This document shows positions 53,329 through 61,863 of a DNA stretch of 64,000 nucleotides, piece by piece. Positions within the stretch are counted from its first letter, which is position 1. Each line of letters starts with the position of its first letter. A program made the position numbers and the translations under genes. The notes beneath the pieces are model-generated. The model did not search any database and was not told the origin of the DNA. It saw nothing but the letters and a program-made list of their open reading frames with translations. Source of the DNA: Microbacterium testaceum (lineage in GTDB: Bacteria; Actinomycetota; Actinomycetes; Actinomycetales; Microbacteriaceae); NCBI RefSeq assembly GCF_003075375.1, contig NZ_QDFT01000009.1:1-64000 (forward strand), read 5' to 3'.

Positions 53329-53765
53329 GCGACTACGAGATCACCGAGATCGGTGGGCTGGACGACTGGCGCGACCACTTCGGCGGGTTCGCCCCGGCCC
53401 GCTCCCGCGACGGGCGACGCGTCGTCGACCAGGAGCTGACCATGCAGTTCATCGGGATGACGGCGAACGCGCTCCTCCCCGGAGAGGAGGCGGGCTACTG
53501 GCACCGGCACACCCGGGTCGAGGAGCTGTACGTCTTCCTCGAGGGGCGCGGCCAGATGGGTCTCGACGACGACGTGATCGACGTCGGCCCCGGCAGCGTC
53601 GTGCGGGTCGGTCAGAACGTCTGGCGCACGTGGCGCGCGACCCCGGACGGGGAGGGCGAGCTGCGGTGGCTCTGCATCCGCGCGGGCGGCGAGGCTCTCC
53701 CACCCCTGCCCGACGACAGCTCGCGTGACCCCGAACGCCCGATGCCGTGGGGCGACCGGGCCTGA
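53325..53765 (+). CDS. Cupin-domain protein
   Basis: A 146-residue single-domain cupin: YWHRHTRVEELYVFLEGRGQMGLDDD (motif 1 with His/His/Glu metal ligands) and VGPGSVVRVG toward motif 2. The final His of motif 2 is not evident (NVWRTWRATPDGEGEL), so metal binding may be altered. The start overlaps the PNPOx-like stop (ATGA, 53325-53328). Function is unknown; both genes are probably co-expressed. Confidence 0.82.
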   Translation: MSDYEITEIGGLDDWRDHFGGFAPARSRDGRRVVDQELTMQFIGMTANALLPGEEAGYWHRHTRVEELYVFLEGRGQMGLDDDVIDVGPGSVVRVGQNVWRTWRATPDGEGELRWLCIRAGGEALPPLPDDSSRDPERPMPWGDRA

Positions 53766-53778
53766 CGGCGGTTCGGCG

Positions 53779-54348
53779 TCAGGCGCGCGTTCGCGCGTGG
53801 TGGCGCTTGACGCGGTTGCGGTTGCCGCAGCCCGCGGCGGTGCACCAGATGCGGTTGCGCCGAGGAGAGGTGTCGAGGTACACCCAGCCGCACGCGTCGT
53901 CGCCGCACTGTCGCGCCGCGCGCAGATCCGAGGTCAGCAGGTCGTGGGCGAGCAGGGCGATCGCCGCACGCGGACCGGTTCGATCGGCGGGCGGATGCCA
54001 GTGCCACCGGTCGCCGTCACGGTGCAGGCGCGAACGGCTGAGGGCGTCGATGTGCTCGCGGGCGATGAGGGCCACGGCATCCGGAGAGTCCTCGAAGACG
54101 GCCTCGTAGACGGCTTCGCGGAGCGCGAGGATTGCGGTGTGTTCCGGGGCCGCCGTCTCGCGCGCGGCGGACGCGAGAGCGCGGAGGGCGTCGGAGTCGA
54201 CCAGGTCGATCTCGGCGCACCACTCGAGCACCGCCTCGACGTCCGGCAGCGTGTCGATCGCGCGCGCGTCGTCGAGGCGCCAGTGCACCGTGTCGACGAG
54301 GTCGAAGGCCGGGTGGCCCCCGACGCGGGGAAAGGTCGTCGCGCCCAT
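53779..54348 (-). CDS. CGNR zinc-finger (ABATE) regulator
   Basis: A 189-residue protein: N-terminal ABATE-type domain (RVGGHPAFDLVDTVHWR) and C-terminal CGNR zinc finger (CGDDACGWVYLDTS ... WCTAAGCGNRNRVKRH). Such proteins are thought to be stress-linked transcription regulators. The ATG lies 13 bases after the first base of a leftward TACGCT (54356-54361), predicting a leaderless mRNA. It is divergent from an MFS exporter that it may regulate. Confidence 0.88.
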   Translation of the reverse strand: MGATTFPRVGGHPAFDLVDTVHWRLDDARAIDTLPDVEAVLEWCAEIDLVDSDALRALASAARETAAPEHTAILALREAVYEAVFEDSPDAVALIAREHIDALSRSRLHRDGDRWHWHPPADRTGPRAAIALLAHDLLTSDLRAARQCGDDACGWVYLDTSPRRNRIWCTAAGCGNRNRVKRHHARTRA

Positions 54349-54406
54349 ACTCGACAGCGTAATGCGCGAGACGGTCTTGACGCGTTACGTTTCCAGACGA
54401 GACGTT

Positions 54407-54434
54407 TAACGGGTGAAGACGGATACACCCGTTA
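54407..54434. promoter_or_regulatory. Inverted repeat over the MFS start codon
   Basis: TAACGGGTG (54407-54415) and CACCCGTTA (54426-54434), perfect 9-bp arms with 10 bases between. It includes the GTG start; it could be an operator or an mRNA hairpin hiding the start. Confidence 0.65.
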
Positions 54435-55669
54435 GAAAACGACTGAGCCGAGACTTTCACCGGTTCTGGCTGGCGCAGACGACCTCGGCTGTCGGCAGCC
54501 AGGTCGGTGATCTCGCCGTCCCCCTGCTGGCCGTGGTGGTCCTGCACGCGACGGCCGCGGAGGCCGGGCTCGTCGGGGTCGCCCGCTGGCTGCCGTTCCT
54601 GCTGCTCGCGCTCCCCCTGGGCGTCCTGGTCGACCGGCGCCGACGGCGGCCCGTCCTCGTCGCCGCCGACATCGCGCGCGCGGCCCTCATCGTCGTTCTC
54701 GTCGCCGTGGCTGTGGCCGGTTCGCTGACCCTCCCCGTGCTGCTGGGAATCATCTTCGTCATCGGGGCCTTCACTGTCGCGTTCGAGGTGGCGTACCAAT
54801 CGTTCCTCCCCACGGTCGCCGCGCGAGACGACCTCGAGCGAGCCAATGGGCGGTTGCAGGCCACCGCCTCCGCCGCCCAGGTCGGGGGACCGGGCCTGGG
54901 CGGGTGGCTCGTGCAGACCCTGACGGCCCCGTGGGCCCTCCTCTCCCAGGCCGTGACCTATGCCGTGTCGGCCGTGGCGCTCCTCGGCATCCGTTCCTCC
55001 GAGCCCGGCCCCCTCCCCGAGCGCCGCGGCGCCCTCGTCGAGCTGCGCGAGGGACTGCGTTTCGTCCGACACGATCGCTTCCTGGTCTCGCTCGTGGGCT
55101 TCTCGGCGATCTACAACCTGTTCGCTCAATGGATCACCGTGCTGCTGCTCGTGCACGCCGTGCGCGAGCTAGGCCTGACCGCGGGGCATCTCGGTCTCGT
55201 CTTCAGTCTCGGCGCGGCGGGAGCCGTGGTCGGCGCCGCGGCCGCCCCCGCGAGCGTGCGGCGGTTCGGCGTCGGACCGGTGCTCATCGCCTGCGCCGGA
55301 GCCGAGAGCCTCGTTCTCGGCGTCATCCCGTTCGTGGATGCCGCGTGGTCGCCGCCCGTGATCGTCGCCGCCCTGGTGGGTGTCTTCGCGATCAACGGCG
55401 CGGGCACGTCGCTCTCGAGCGTGGTGGCTCTCACCCTGCGGCAACTGCGGACGCCCGACCACCTGCTCGGACGAGTGAACGCGACCGTGCGGTGGATCTC
55501 CTACGGCGTCGTCGCGATCGGGGCGGGCCTCGGCGGCCTCGCCGGCGAAGCCCTGGGCACCCGGGCCGGGATCGCCGCGGGGTGCGTCGGGGTGGCCCTC
55601 ACCGTCGTGCGGGTGGCAGCTTCGCCGCTTCGCACCATCCGCGACGCCGCGAGCATCGCCCTGCGCTGA
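54413..55669 (+). CDS. MFS exporter (EntS/MFS_3 type)
   Basis: A 418-residue membrane protein with about 12 helices. It starts with a basic segment (RKRLSRDFHRFWLAQTTSAVG), then GVLVDRRRRRPVLV, the loop 2-3 motif of major facilitator exporters, and NGRLQATASAAQVGGPGLGG. Close relatives export siderophores or drugs. The GTG at 54413 lies inside an inverted repeat and has no clear ribosome site, so the start is less certain. Confidence 0.85.
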   Translation: MKTDTPVRKRLSRDFHRFWLAQTTSAVGSQVGDLAVPLLAVVVLHATAAEAGLVGVARWLPFLLLALPLGVLVDRRRRRPVLVAADIARAALIVVLVAVAVAGSLTLPVLLGIIFVIGAFTVAFEVAYQSFLPTVAARDDLERANGRLQATASAAQVGGPGLGGWLVQTLTAPWALLSQAVTYAVSAVALLGIRSSEPGPLPERRGALVELREGLRFVRHDRFLVSLVGFSAIYNLFAQWITVLLLVHAVRELGLTAGHLGLVFSLGAAGAVVGAAAAPASVRRFGVGPVLIACAGAESLVLGVIPFVDAAWSPPVIVAALVGVFAINGAGTSLSSVVALTLRQLRTPDHLLGRVNATVRWISYGVVAIGAGLGGLAGEALGTRAGIAAGCVGVALTVVRVAASPLRTIRDAASIALR

Positions 55670-55683
55670 CCCGCGGCAAGGCC

Positions 55684-56955
55684 TCACGGCGTCGAGACGG
55701 CGGACTCCGCGGCATCCGGGGCCTTCGACCGGAGTGACGGGCTCGTGAAGCGCGTGCGGCCGATGACCACCGCGGCGGCGATCATGAGCGCGGCACCCAG
55801 CACATAGGGCGCCGCGTGCGCGACGTGGGCGTAGAGCAGGCCCGCGACCAGCGGCGCGACCGTTCCGACGGCGGCGTTGAGGGACTGCGCAGCCCCGGCG
55901 ATCCAGCCCTGCTCGTCGTCGGCGACGGCGTTGGAGAGCAGACCGTCCATCGTTGCCTGAGCCGCGCCCTGGCCCGCCGCGAGCGTCAGCGCACCGACGA
56001 CGAACAGCCACGGCTGGGCGAACAGCGACGCGACCCCGGCGAGGGCGACGAGCCCGATCGCCTGGGTGACGATGCCGCTGACGACGACGCCCCGCTCGCC
56101 GATGCGCGGTAGCAGGAGGCCGAGCAGCACGCCCTGGATCGCGATGTCGATGATGCCGACGCACGCGGTGAGCAGGCCGATCGCGGTCGGGCTCCACGAG
56201 ATCGCGTCCAGCGCGAGCACGCTGAAGTTGTTGACGAAGAAGCCGAACGGCAGCCCGACGAGGATCAGCCCGATCATCAATCCGCGCAGCTCCGGCCGAC
56301 GGAAGACACCGCGGAACATCGCGAACGGGTGCACCGCCCGCAGATCGAGGGTGGCGATGCGCTTGTCGGGGTCGAGGCTCTCGGGCAGCAGGAAGATGCT
56401 GAGGATTGCGACCGTCAGGGCGAGCCCGGCCGTCACGAACACGGGCAGGTCGACGTCGATCGCGGCGAGGGCGCCGCCGAGAGCGGGGCCGACCATCGTG
56501 CCGATTCCGGCGGTCGCGCCGAGCACCCCGAAGCGGCGAGCGCGCTTGTCGGGCGGGGTGATGTCGGCGAGGTAGGCGAAGAGGGCGGGAAGGTCGCCGG
56601 CGGTGACGCCCTGCACGATGCGGCCGAGCAGCAGCACCCAGATCGCACCCCCGACACCGAAGAGCAGGAAGCCGAGGGCGGCGCCGAAGCCGGCGACGAT
56701 GATCACCGGCCGACGACCGAAGCGGTCGGAGATGCGGCCGAGGAACGGGGCGACCAGGAAGGCGCACAGCGCGTTGATGGTCTCGAGGATGCCGACCCAC
56801 ACGGCCAGGTCGGCGGGGTTCGCCACGTAGCGCAGCACCACGAAGGGGAGCACCGGCAGCACGACGGTCATACCGGCGGTGGTGAGCGTCGTGATGACGA
56901 CGAGCATGGTCCAGGCGCGACGGCCGCGCTCGCGAGGGGGCTGAAGTGAAGTCAT
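55684..56955 (-). CDS. MFS exporter (TetA-like)
   Basis: A 423-residue membrane protein with about 12 helices. It shows the MFS motif LGRISDRFGRRPVIIVAG and the GRIVQGVTAGDLPALFAYLADITPP stretch typical of tetracycline/multidrug DHA1 exporters (PPDKRARRFGVLGA). It is divergent from a TetR regulator. Leaderless: leftward TTGACA (56984-56989), 16-base spacer, TACAGT (56962-56967), and the ATG 12 bases after the -10 begins. Confidence 0.9.
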   Translation of the reverse strand: MTSLQPPRERGRRAWTMLVVITTLTTAGMTVVLPVLPFVVLRYVANPADLAVWVGILETINALCAFLVAPFLGRISDRFGRRPVIIVAGFGAALGFLLFGVGGAIWVLLLGRIVQGVTAGDLPALFAYLADITPPDKRARRFGVLGATAGIGTMVGPALGGALAAIDVDLPVFVTAGLALTVAILSIFLLPESLDPDKRIATLDLRAVHPFAMFRGVFRRPELRGLMIGLILVGLPFGFFVNNFSVLALDAISWSPTAIGLLTACVGIIDIAIQGVLLGLLLPRIGERGVVVSGIVTQAIGLVALAGVASLFAQPWLFVVGALTLAAGQGAAQATMDGLLSNAVADDEQGWIAGAAQSLNAAVGTVAPLVAGLLYAHVAHAAPYVLGAALMIAAAVVIGRTRFTSPSLRSKAPDAAESAVSTP

Positions 56956-57023
56956 GCCGTAACTGTAGTCGTACCAGTTTCGGTGTCAATACAGTTTCGG
57001 AGCGAGACCGGTACACTGTTGCC
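56956..57023. promoter_or_regulatory. Divergent leaderless promoters and TetR operator
   Basis: Leftward: TTGACA/TACAGT for the MFS gene. Rightward: TACACT (57012-57017), 12 bases before the tetR ATG. AACTG (56961-56965) and CAGTT (56975-56979) form an inverted pair over the leftward -10 and spacer, and CAGTTTCGG occurs twice (56975-56983, 56992-57000), 17 bases apart. TetR probably binds here and represses both. Confidence 0.8.
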
Positions 57024-57608
57024 ATGAGTGCAGAGGTGGGTCGCCGCGAGCGCAAGAAGGCCGCGACGCGAAAGGCCATTTCGGACGCCGCGACCCTTCT
57101 CTTCATCGAGCGGGGATTCGACGAGGTCAGCATCCGAGAGATCGCCGACGCCGCCGACGTGTCGCCCACGACCGTCTTCGCGCACTTCCCTCAGAAAGAG
57201 GCCCTCGTCTTCGACGAGGACGATGCCCAACGCGAGATGCTCGTCGCCGCCGTGCGCGATCGTGGCCCCGGCACCTCGGTCTCGGACGCGCTGCGCGACC
57301 TCTACCGGCGCGAGCTCCTCGATCTCGCCTTCGATCCCGCGGGCGCGCAAAGGCGACGCTTCATGCAGCTGATCGCGGACACCCCCGCCCTGCACGACTA
57401 TGCGTCGCGGATGTGGCTGCGCCACGAAGACGCCCTGGCCGAGGCCATCGCCCAGACGACGGGGCAGAGCGAGCCGGATGCCGAGACCCGGGTGTACGCG
57501 CGAACAGTGCTGCAGCTGCAGCTGCTCGCCTTCGAGCACGACGACGCCGCCGCCACGATCGAGGCGGGCTTCCGCATCCTCGAACGGGGATGGCACGAGC
57601 CGCGCTGA
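57024..57608 (+). CDS. TetR-family regulator
   Basis: A 194-residue repressor with N-terminal HTH (ERGFDEVSIREIADAADVSPTTVFAHFPQKEALV) and a C-terminal ligand domain (LQLQLLAFEHDDAAATIEAGF). It is divergent from the MFS exporter, the standard layout for drug-induced efflux. The longer upstream frame is rejected because it would cover both promoters. Confidence 0.92.
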   Translation: MSAEVGRRERKKAATRKAISDAATLLFIERGFDEVSIREIADAADVSPTTVFAHFPQKEALVFDEDDAQREMLVAAVRDRGPGTSVSDALRDLYRRELLDLAFDPAGAQRRRFMQLIADTPALHDYASRMWLRHEDALAEAIAQTTGQSEPDAETRVYARTVLQLQLLAFEHDDAAATIEAGFRILERGWHEPR

Positions 57609-57631
57609 CGCCGTGCCCCCGGTTCGGGGCG

Positions 57632-57697
57632 GGTTCTTGCGCTCGGGGCGGAAATCTCGCGCCCCGAACGCAGAACGGCGCCCCGAACGCCAGAACC
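57632..57697. terminator. Long inverted repeat between tetR and the third LacI gene
   Basis: GGTTCTTGCGCTCGGGGCG (57632-57650) matches the complement of 57679-57697 at 17 of 19 bases; a third partial copy, CGCCCCGAACGCAGAAC, lies inside. It probably acts as a bidirectional terminator for the convergent genes. The rest of 57609-57747 holds no gene. Confidence 0.65.
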
Positions 57698-57747
57698 GCG
57701 ACCGACGCCCGCGCGACGCGACGCCGACGGAGCGCGCGAGGGCGGGG

Positions 57748-58764
57748 CTAGACCGACGCGCGCCAGACGATCGGCGCGTCGAGCAGGATGCCCCCGGCAT
57801 CGGCGACGCCACCCGACAGCTGCACCAGCACGGCCTCGGCGGCCGCGGCACCCAGACCCTCGGCCGGCTGATCGACCGTCGTCAACGGCGGGTCGGTGCG
57901 CCGCGCCCACGCGCTGTCGTCGAACCCCACGACCCCGACGTCGTCGGGCACCCGGCGACCGGCGGCCCGCAGCGCTTGGACGGCGCCGGCGGCCACGGCA
58001 TCCGAGGCTCCGAAGACGGCGTCGATGTCGGGGGCGCGCTCGAGCAGGCGCCGCATGCCCGCCTCTCCGTCGGCGAAGGCGTAGAGCGGCACGGACTCGA
58101 CGAGCGTCTCGTCGAAGTCATCCCCCAGAGCCTCGCGGAACCCCGCGAGACGGTCGCTGCCCGAGTCGCGATCGAGGGCGGCGGCGATCATGCCGATGCG
58201 CCGGCGCCCGGAGGAACGCACGCGCGCGGTGATGGCCCGCGCGGCGCCGAGGTTGTCGATGCCGACCCAGGGCCGGCTGATGCCCGGCGGGTGGCCCACG
58301 TAGGCGACGGGCAGGCCGAGGCGCTCCACGACATCGGTGATGGGGTCGTGCTGACGGGCCGAGACGATGACCGCGCCGTCGACGAAGCCGCCGCTGAGGT
58401 AACGCGCGACGCGGTCGGTGTCGCGATCGGTGTCGATCACGAGACACACCATCTGGTAGTCGGCCTGCGACAGAGCGGTGTTGGCACCCAGCAGGATGCC
58501 GCCGATGTTGGGGTCTTCGAGGAACAGCGAGTGGGGCTCGTGGACGATGAAGCCGACCGCCTGCGTGCGCTGGCGGACGAGCGTGCGCGCGGCGTTGTTG
58601 GGGACGTAGCCCACCTCGCGGATCGCGGTCTGGATGGCCTCTCGCGCGTGCTCCGAGACGTATCCGCCGTTCAGAACGCGACTCACGGTGCCTCGCGAGA
58701 CCCCGGCCGCCTTCGCCACGTCGTGCACGGTGCTGCGCCGGCGCCCGGGCGGAGGAGGCGTCAT
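57748..58764 (-). CDS. LacI-family repressor of the GH42/importer operon
   Basis: A 338-residue regulator with HTH STVHDVAKAAGVSRGTVSRV and hinge (NNAARTLVRQR), followed by the effector domain (AVGFIVHEPHSLF ... VVGFDDSAWARR). It is divergent from the GH42 operon. Leaderless: leftward TAGGCT (58771-58776) begins 12 bases before the ATG. Its operator is predicted to be TGTGCACGTTCACA. Confidence 0.92.
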   Translation of the reverse strand: MTPPPPGRRRSTVHDVAKAAGVSRGTVSRVLNGGYVSEHAREAIQTAIREVGYVPNNAARTLVRQRTQAVGFIVHEPHSLFLEDPNIGGILLGANTALSQADYQMVCLVIDTDRDTDRVARYLSGGFVDGAVIVSARQHDPITDVVERLGLPVAYVGHPPGISRPWVGIDNLGAARAITARVRSSGRRRIGMIAAALDRDSGSDRLAGFREALGDDFDETLVESVPLYAFADGEAGMRRLLERAPDIDAVFGASDAVAAGAVQALRAAGRRVPDDVGVVGFDDSAWARRTDPPLTTVDQPAEGLGAAAAEAVLVQLSGGVADAGGILLDAPIVWRASV

Positions 58765-58770
58765 GGGGTC

Positions 58771-58878
58771 AGCCTAGCGAAAGCCGGCAGTTGACGACCG
58801 CGCCGCCCCGTGTCAGTATGTGCACGTTCACACATTTTCGATCCCGCTCCGGACATCGCGGATGTGTGCACGTTCACA
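58771..58878. promoter_or_regulatory. Divergent promoters with two LacI-type operators
   Basis: TGTGCACGTTCACA at 58819-58832 and an identical copy at 58865-58878, 46 bases apart. Rightward TTGACG (58791-58796), 17-base spacer, CAGTAT (58814-58819) would drive the GH42 operon with operator 1 at the start of transcription. Leftward TAGGCT serves the LacI gene. Confidence 0.9.
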
Positions 58879-58903
58879 GAACCCGCGAAGGAGCGACCCC
58901 CGG

Positions 58904-60937
58904 ATGCTTGCCGTCGACCATCTGGCCCCTCGGACCCGAGAGGACGCTCCGCTGTCTTCGCTGACCCGCGAGGGTCTGGTGTTCGGGTGCGACTACAACC
59001 CCGAGCAGTGGGACCGCGACGTCTGGGACGAGGACATGCGCCTCATGCGCGAGGCCGGCGTGGGACTGGTCGCCGTCAACATCTTCGGGTGGTCGTGGAT
59101 CAACCCCGACCGCGGCGTCTGGACCTTCGACGAACTCGACGAGGTCATGGACCTCGCCCACGCGCACGGCATCCGGGTCAACCTCGGCACGGCGACGGCC
59201 TCGCCCGCGCCGTGGGTGACGGCACGGCATCCCGAGATCCTCCCCGTCACCGAGGACGGCACGCGCCGCTTCCCCGGCGGACGCCAGGCCTACTGCCCCA
59301 GCTCGCCGATCTTCCGCGGGTACGCCGCCGAACTCAGCCGTCGCGTCGTCGAGCGCTACGCCGACCACCCCGCCCTGGCCATGTGGCACGTCTCGAACGA
59401 ACTCGGATGCCACAACGCCCTCTGCTACTGCGACGCCAGCGCCGTCGCGTTCCGCGCGTGGCTCGAGGCACGCTACGGCTCGCTCGCCGCCGTCAACGCC
59501 GCGTGGGGCACCTCGTTCTGGAGTCAGCGCTACAGCGCTTGGGACCAGATCCTGCCCCCGATGGCGGCCCTGTCGCTGCGCAACCCCGGTCAACTGTTGG
59601 ACTTCCAGCGCTTCTCGTCCGACCAGCAGCTCGAGCTGTACCGCGCCGAGGCCGCCGTGATCCGCGCGCGCAGCTCGGCACCGGTCACGACGAACTTCAT
59701 GGTCACCGCGCACATCCGCGCCCTCGACTACTTCTCGTGGGCCGGCGAGATGGACGTCATCGCCAACGACCACTACCTCGACCGGCGCCTGCCCGACCCG
59801 CTCGCCGAGCTGAGCTTCGCGGCCGACCTCACCCGCGGCCTCGCCGCGGGAACGCCCTGGCTGCTGATGGAGACCTCCACCGGTGCGGTCAACTGGCAGC
59901 CCCACAACCTCGCCAAGGGCCGGGGCGAGCTGCTGCGCAACGTCGTCTCGCACGTCGCCCGCGGTGCGGACGGCATCTGCTTCTTCCAGTGGCGGGCCTC
60001 GGCGCAGGGCGCGGAGAAGTTCCACTCCGCCCTGCTGCCGCACGCCGGCACCGACACCGCCCAGTGGCGCAGCGTCATCGAACTCGGCCGAACCCTGCGC
60101 GCCCTGCAGCCGGTCGCGGGCTCGACCGTCGTCTCGGACGCCGCGGTGCTGTTCGACTGGGAGAGCTGGTGGGCGCTCGAGAACGAGGGCCGCCCCAGCG
60201 AGGACGTCCGCTACCTCGACCAGGTGCACGCGGCCCACGCCGCCCTCGCCGCGGCGGGCGTATCCACCGACGTCATCTCGGCCGGCGCCGACCTGTCCGC
60301 CTACCGCCTGGTCGTCGTCCCCGCCCTGCACCTCGTCCGCGACGCCGACGCCGAGCGCATCGCCCGCTTCGTCGAGGCCGGCGGCACGGCCGTGATCACC
60401 TTCGCCAGCGGCATCGTCGACGAGCGCGACCGCGTGCGCCTCGGCGGCTACCCCGGGGCGTTCCGCGACCTGCTCGGCATCGTCTCCGAGGAGTTCGCGC
60501 CCCTCGGCCCCGCACAGACCGTCGCGCTCGACGACGGCACCACCGGATCGATCTGGTCGGAGCGCCTGCGCGCGGTCGACGCCGAGGTGGACGCCCGCTT
60601 CGTCGACGGTCCCGCCGCGGGCCTGCCCGCCCGCACCCGGCGCCGCGTCGGTGCCGGCACCGCGTGGTACCTCGCCACGCTGCCCGCCGCCGAGGCGTAC
60701 CGCGACCTGCTCTCGACCGCGGCCGAGGCCGCCGGCATCCGTCCGATCCCCGCCCGCCCGGGCGTCGAGGTCGTGCGTCGCGCGGACGCGGAGCGCGCGT
60801 TCACGTTCGTCGTCAACCACACCACCGAGGCGGTCGAGATCGCGGCGCACGGCCGCGACGCGATCACCGGCGAGCCCGTCGAGGGCGTCGTCGCCGTCGC
60901 CGGCGGAGCCGTCCGCATCATCGAGGAGACCCTGTGA
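58904..60937 (+). CDS. Beta-galactosidase, GH42
   Basis: A 677-residue intracellular enzyme. The start region FGCDYNPEQWDRDVWDEDMR is a GH42 hallmark; predicted acid/base is Glu166 (HVSNELGCHN) and nucleophile Glu323 (LLMETSTGAVNWQP). Cys residues around NALCYCDAS resemble the family zinc site. C-terminal trimerisation and beta domains follow. GH42 enzymes hydrolyse beta-galactosides from plant galactans and milk oligosaccharides. The ATG at 58904 follows both operators and has AAGGAG 10 bases upstream. Confidence 0.94.
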   Translation: MLAVDHLAPRTREDAPLSSLTREGLVFGCDYNPEQWDRDVWDEDMRLMREAGVGLVAVNIFGWSWINPDRGVWTFDELDEVMDLAHAHGIRVNLGTATASPAPWVTARHPEILPVTEDGTRRFPGGRQAYCPSSPIFRGYAAELSRRVVERYADHPALAMWHVSNELGCHNALCYCDASAVAFRAWLEARYGSLAAVNAAWGTSFWSQRYSAWDQILPPMAALSLRNPGQLLDFQRFSSDQQLELYRAEAAVIRARSSAPVTTNFMVTAHIRALDYFSWAGEMDVIANDHYLDRRLPDPLAELSFAADLTRGLAAGTPWLLMETSTGAVNWQPHNLAKGRGELLRNVVSHVARGADGICFFQWRASAQGAEKFHSALLPHAGTDTAQWRSVIELGRTLRALQPVAGSTVVSDAAVLFDWESWWALENEGRPSEDVRYLDQVHAAHAALAAAGVSTDVISAGADLSAYRLVVVPALHLVRDADAERIARFVEAGGTAVITFASGIVDERDRVRLGGYPGAFRDLLGIVSEEFAPLGPAQTVALDDGTTGSIWSERLRAVDAEVDARFVDGPAAGLPARTRRRVGAGTAWYLATLPAAEAYRDLLSTAAEAAGIRPIPARPGVEVVRRADAERAFTFVVNHTTEAVEIAAHGRDAITGEPVEGVVAVAGGAVRIIEETL

Positions 60938-61863
60938 CCACCACCGTCCCGGCCCCGACGCGGGCCGCGCGCGCGAGCGAGCCGAAGCCCCGGCGCCCGC
61001 GCGTGCCGTTCAAGAGCGCGATCGTCATCCTGCTCGCCCCCTTCGCGGTGCTCTTCGCGCTGTTCTACGTGCTGCCCATCGTGTTCGCGGTCGTGCAGTC
61101 GCTGCTCGTCGTCCGCCGCGAGGGCACCTTCGGCAAGGCCGAGCTCGTGTTCGGCGGCTTCGCGCAGTACGCGCAGGTGTTCCAGAACGAGGCCTTCTGG
61201 TCGTCGATGCTGCGCATGCTCGCCTTCGGCGTGGTGCAGGTACCGGTCATGCTGGGCCTCGCCCTGGTCTTCGCGCTGCTGCTGGATTCGCCGCTGCTCA
61301 AGGGCAAGCGCTTCTTCCGCCTGGCGTTCTTCGTGCCCTACGCCGTTCCCGGTGTCATCGCCGCGATCATGTGGGGCTCGCTCTTCTCGCCCAACCTCTC
61401 GCCGTTCACGGCCCTGACGCAGAACGTCGACTTCCTCGGCGCCGACCTGGTGCTGTGGTCGATCGCCAACGTCGTCACCTGGGTCTACGTGGGCTACAAC
61501 ATGCTCATCATCTACTCGTCTCTGCTGTCGATCCCCAGCGAGATCTACGAGGCGGCCCGCCTCGACGGCGCCGGACAGTTCCGCATCGCGTGGTCGATCA
61601 AGATCCCCCTCGTGCGTCCGGCGATCGTCATGACCGCGATCTTCTCGATCATCGGCACGCTGCAGCTGCTGGCCGAACCGCAGGTGTTCCGCTCGTTCAG
61701 CTCGGCGGTCACCAGCACCTTCACCCCGAACATGACCGTGTACGCCACGGCATCCATCCCCAATGCGAACCTCGCCGCGGCGTTCTCCGTGGTGCTGGCC
61801 GTGACCACCTTCGTGCTGTCGTTCGGCTTCATGAAGTGGATGCAGAAGAAGGGCAACGCATGA
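60934..61863 (+). CDS. Sugar ABC permease 1 (CUT1, MalF type)
   Basis: A 309-residue membrane protein with about six helices. The coupling loop is YEAARLDGAGQFRIAWSIKIP. The GTG start overlaps the GH42 stop (GTGA, 60934-60937). It is closely similar to the permease at 45899, suggesting the two operons derive from one ancestor. Confidence 0.92.
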   Translation: MTTTVPAPTRAARASEPKPRRPRVPFKSAIVILLAPFAVLFALFYVLPIVFAVVQSLLVVRREGTFGKAELVFGGFAQYAQVFQNEAFWSSMLRMLAFGVVQVPVMLGLALVFALLLDSPLLKGKRFFRLAFFVPYAVPGVIAAIMWGSLFSPNLSPFTALTQNVDFLGADLVLWSIANVVTWVYVGYNMLIIYSSLLSIPSEIYEAARLDGAGQFRIAWSIKIPLVRPAIVMTAIFSIIGTLQLLAEPQVFRSFSSAVTSTFTPNMTVYATASIPNANLAAAFSVVLAVTTFVLSFGFMKWMQKKGNA

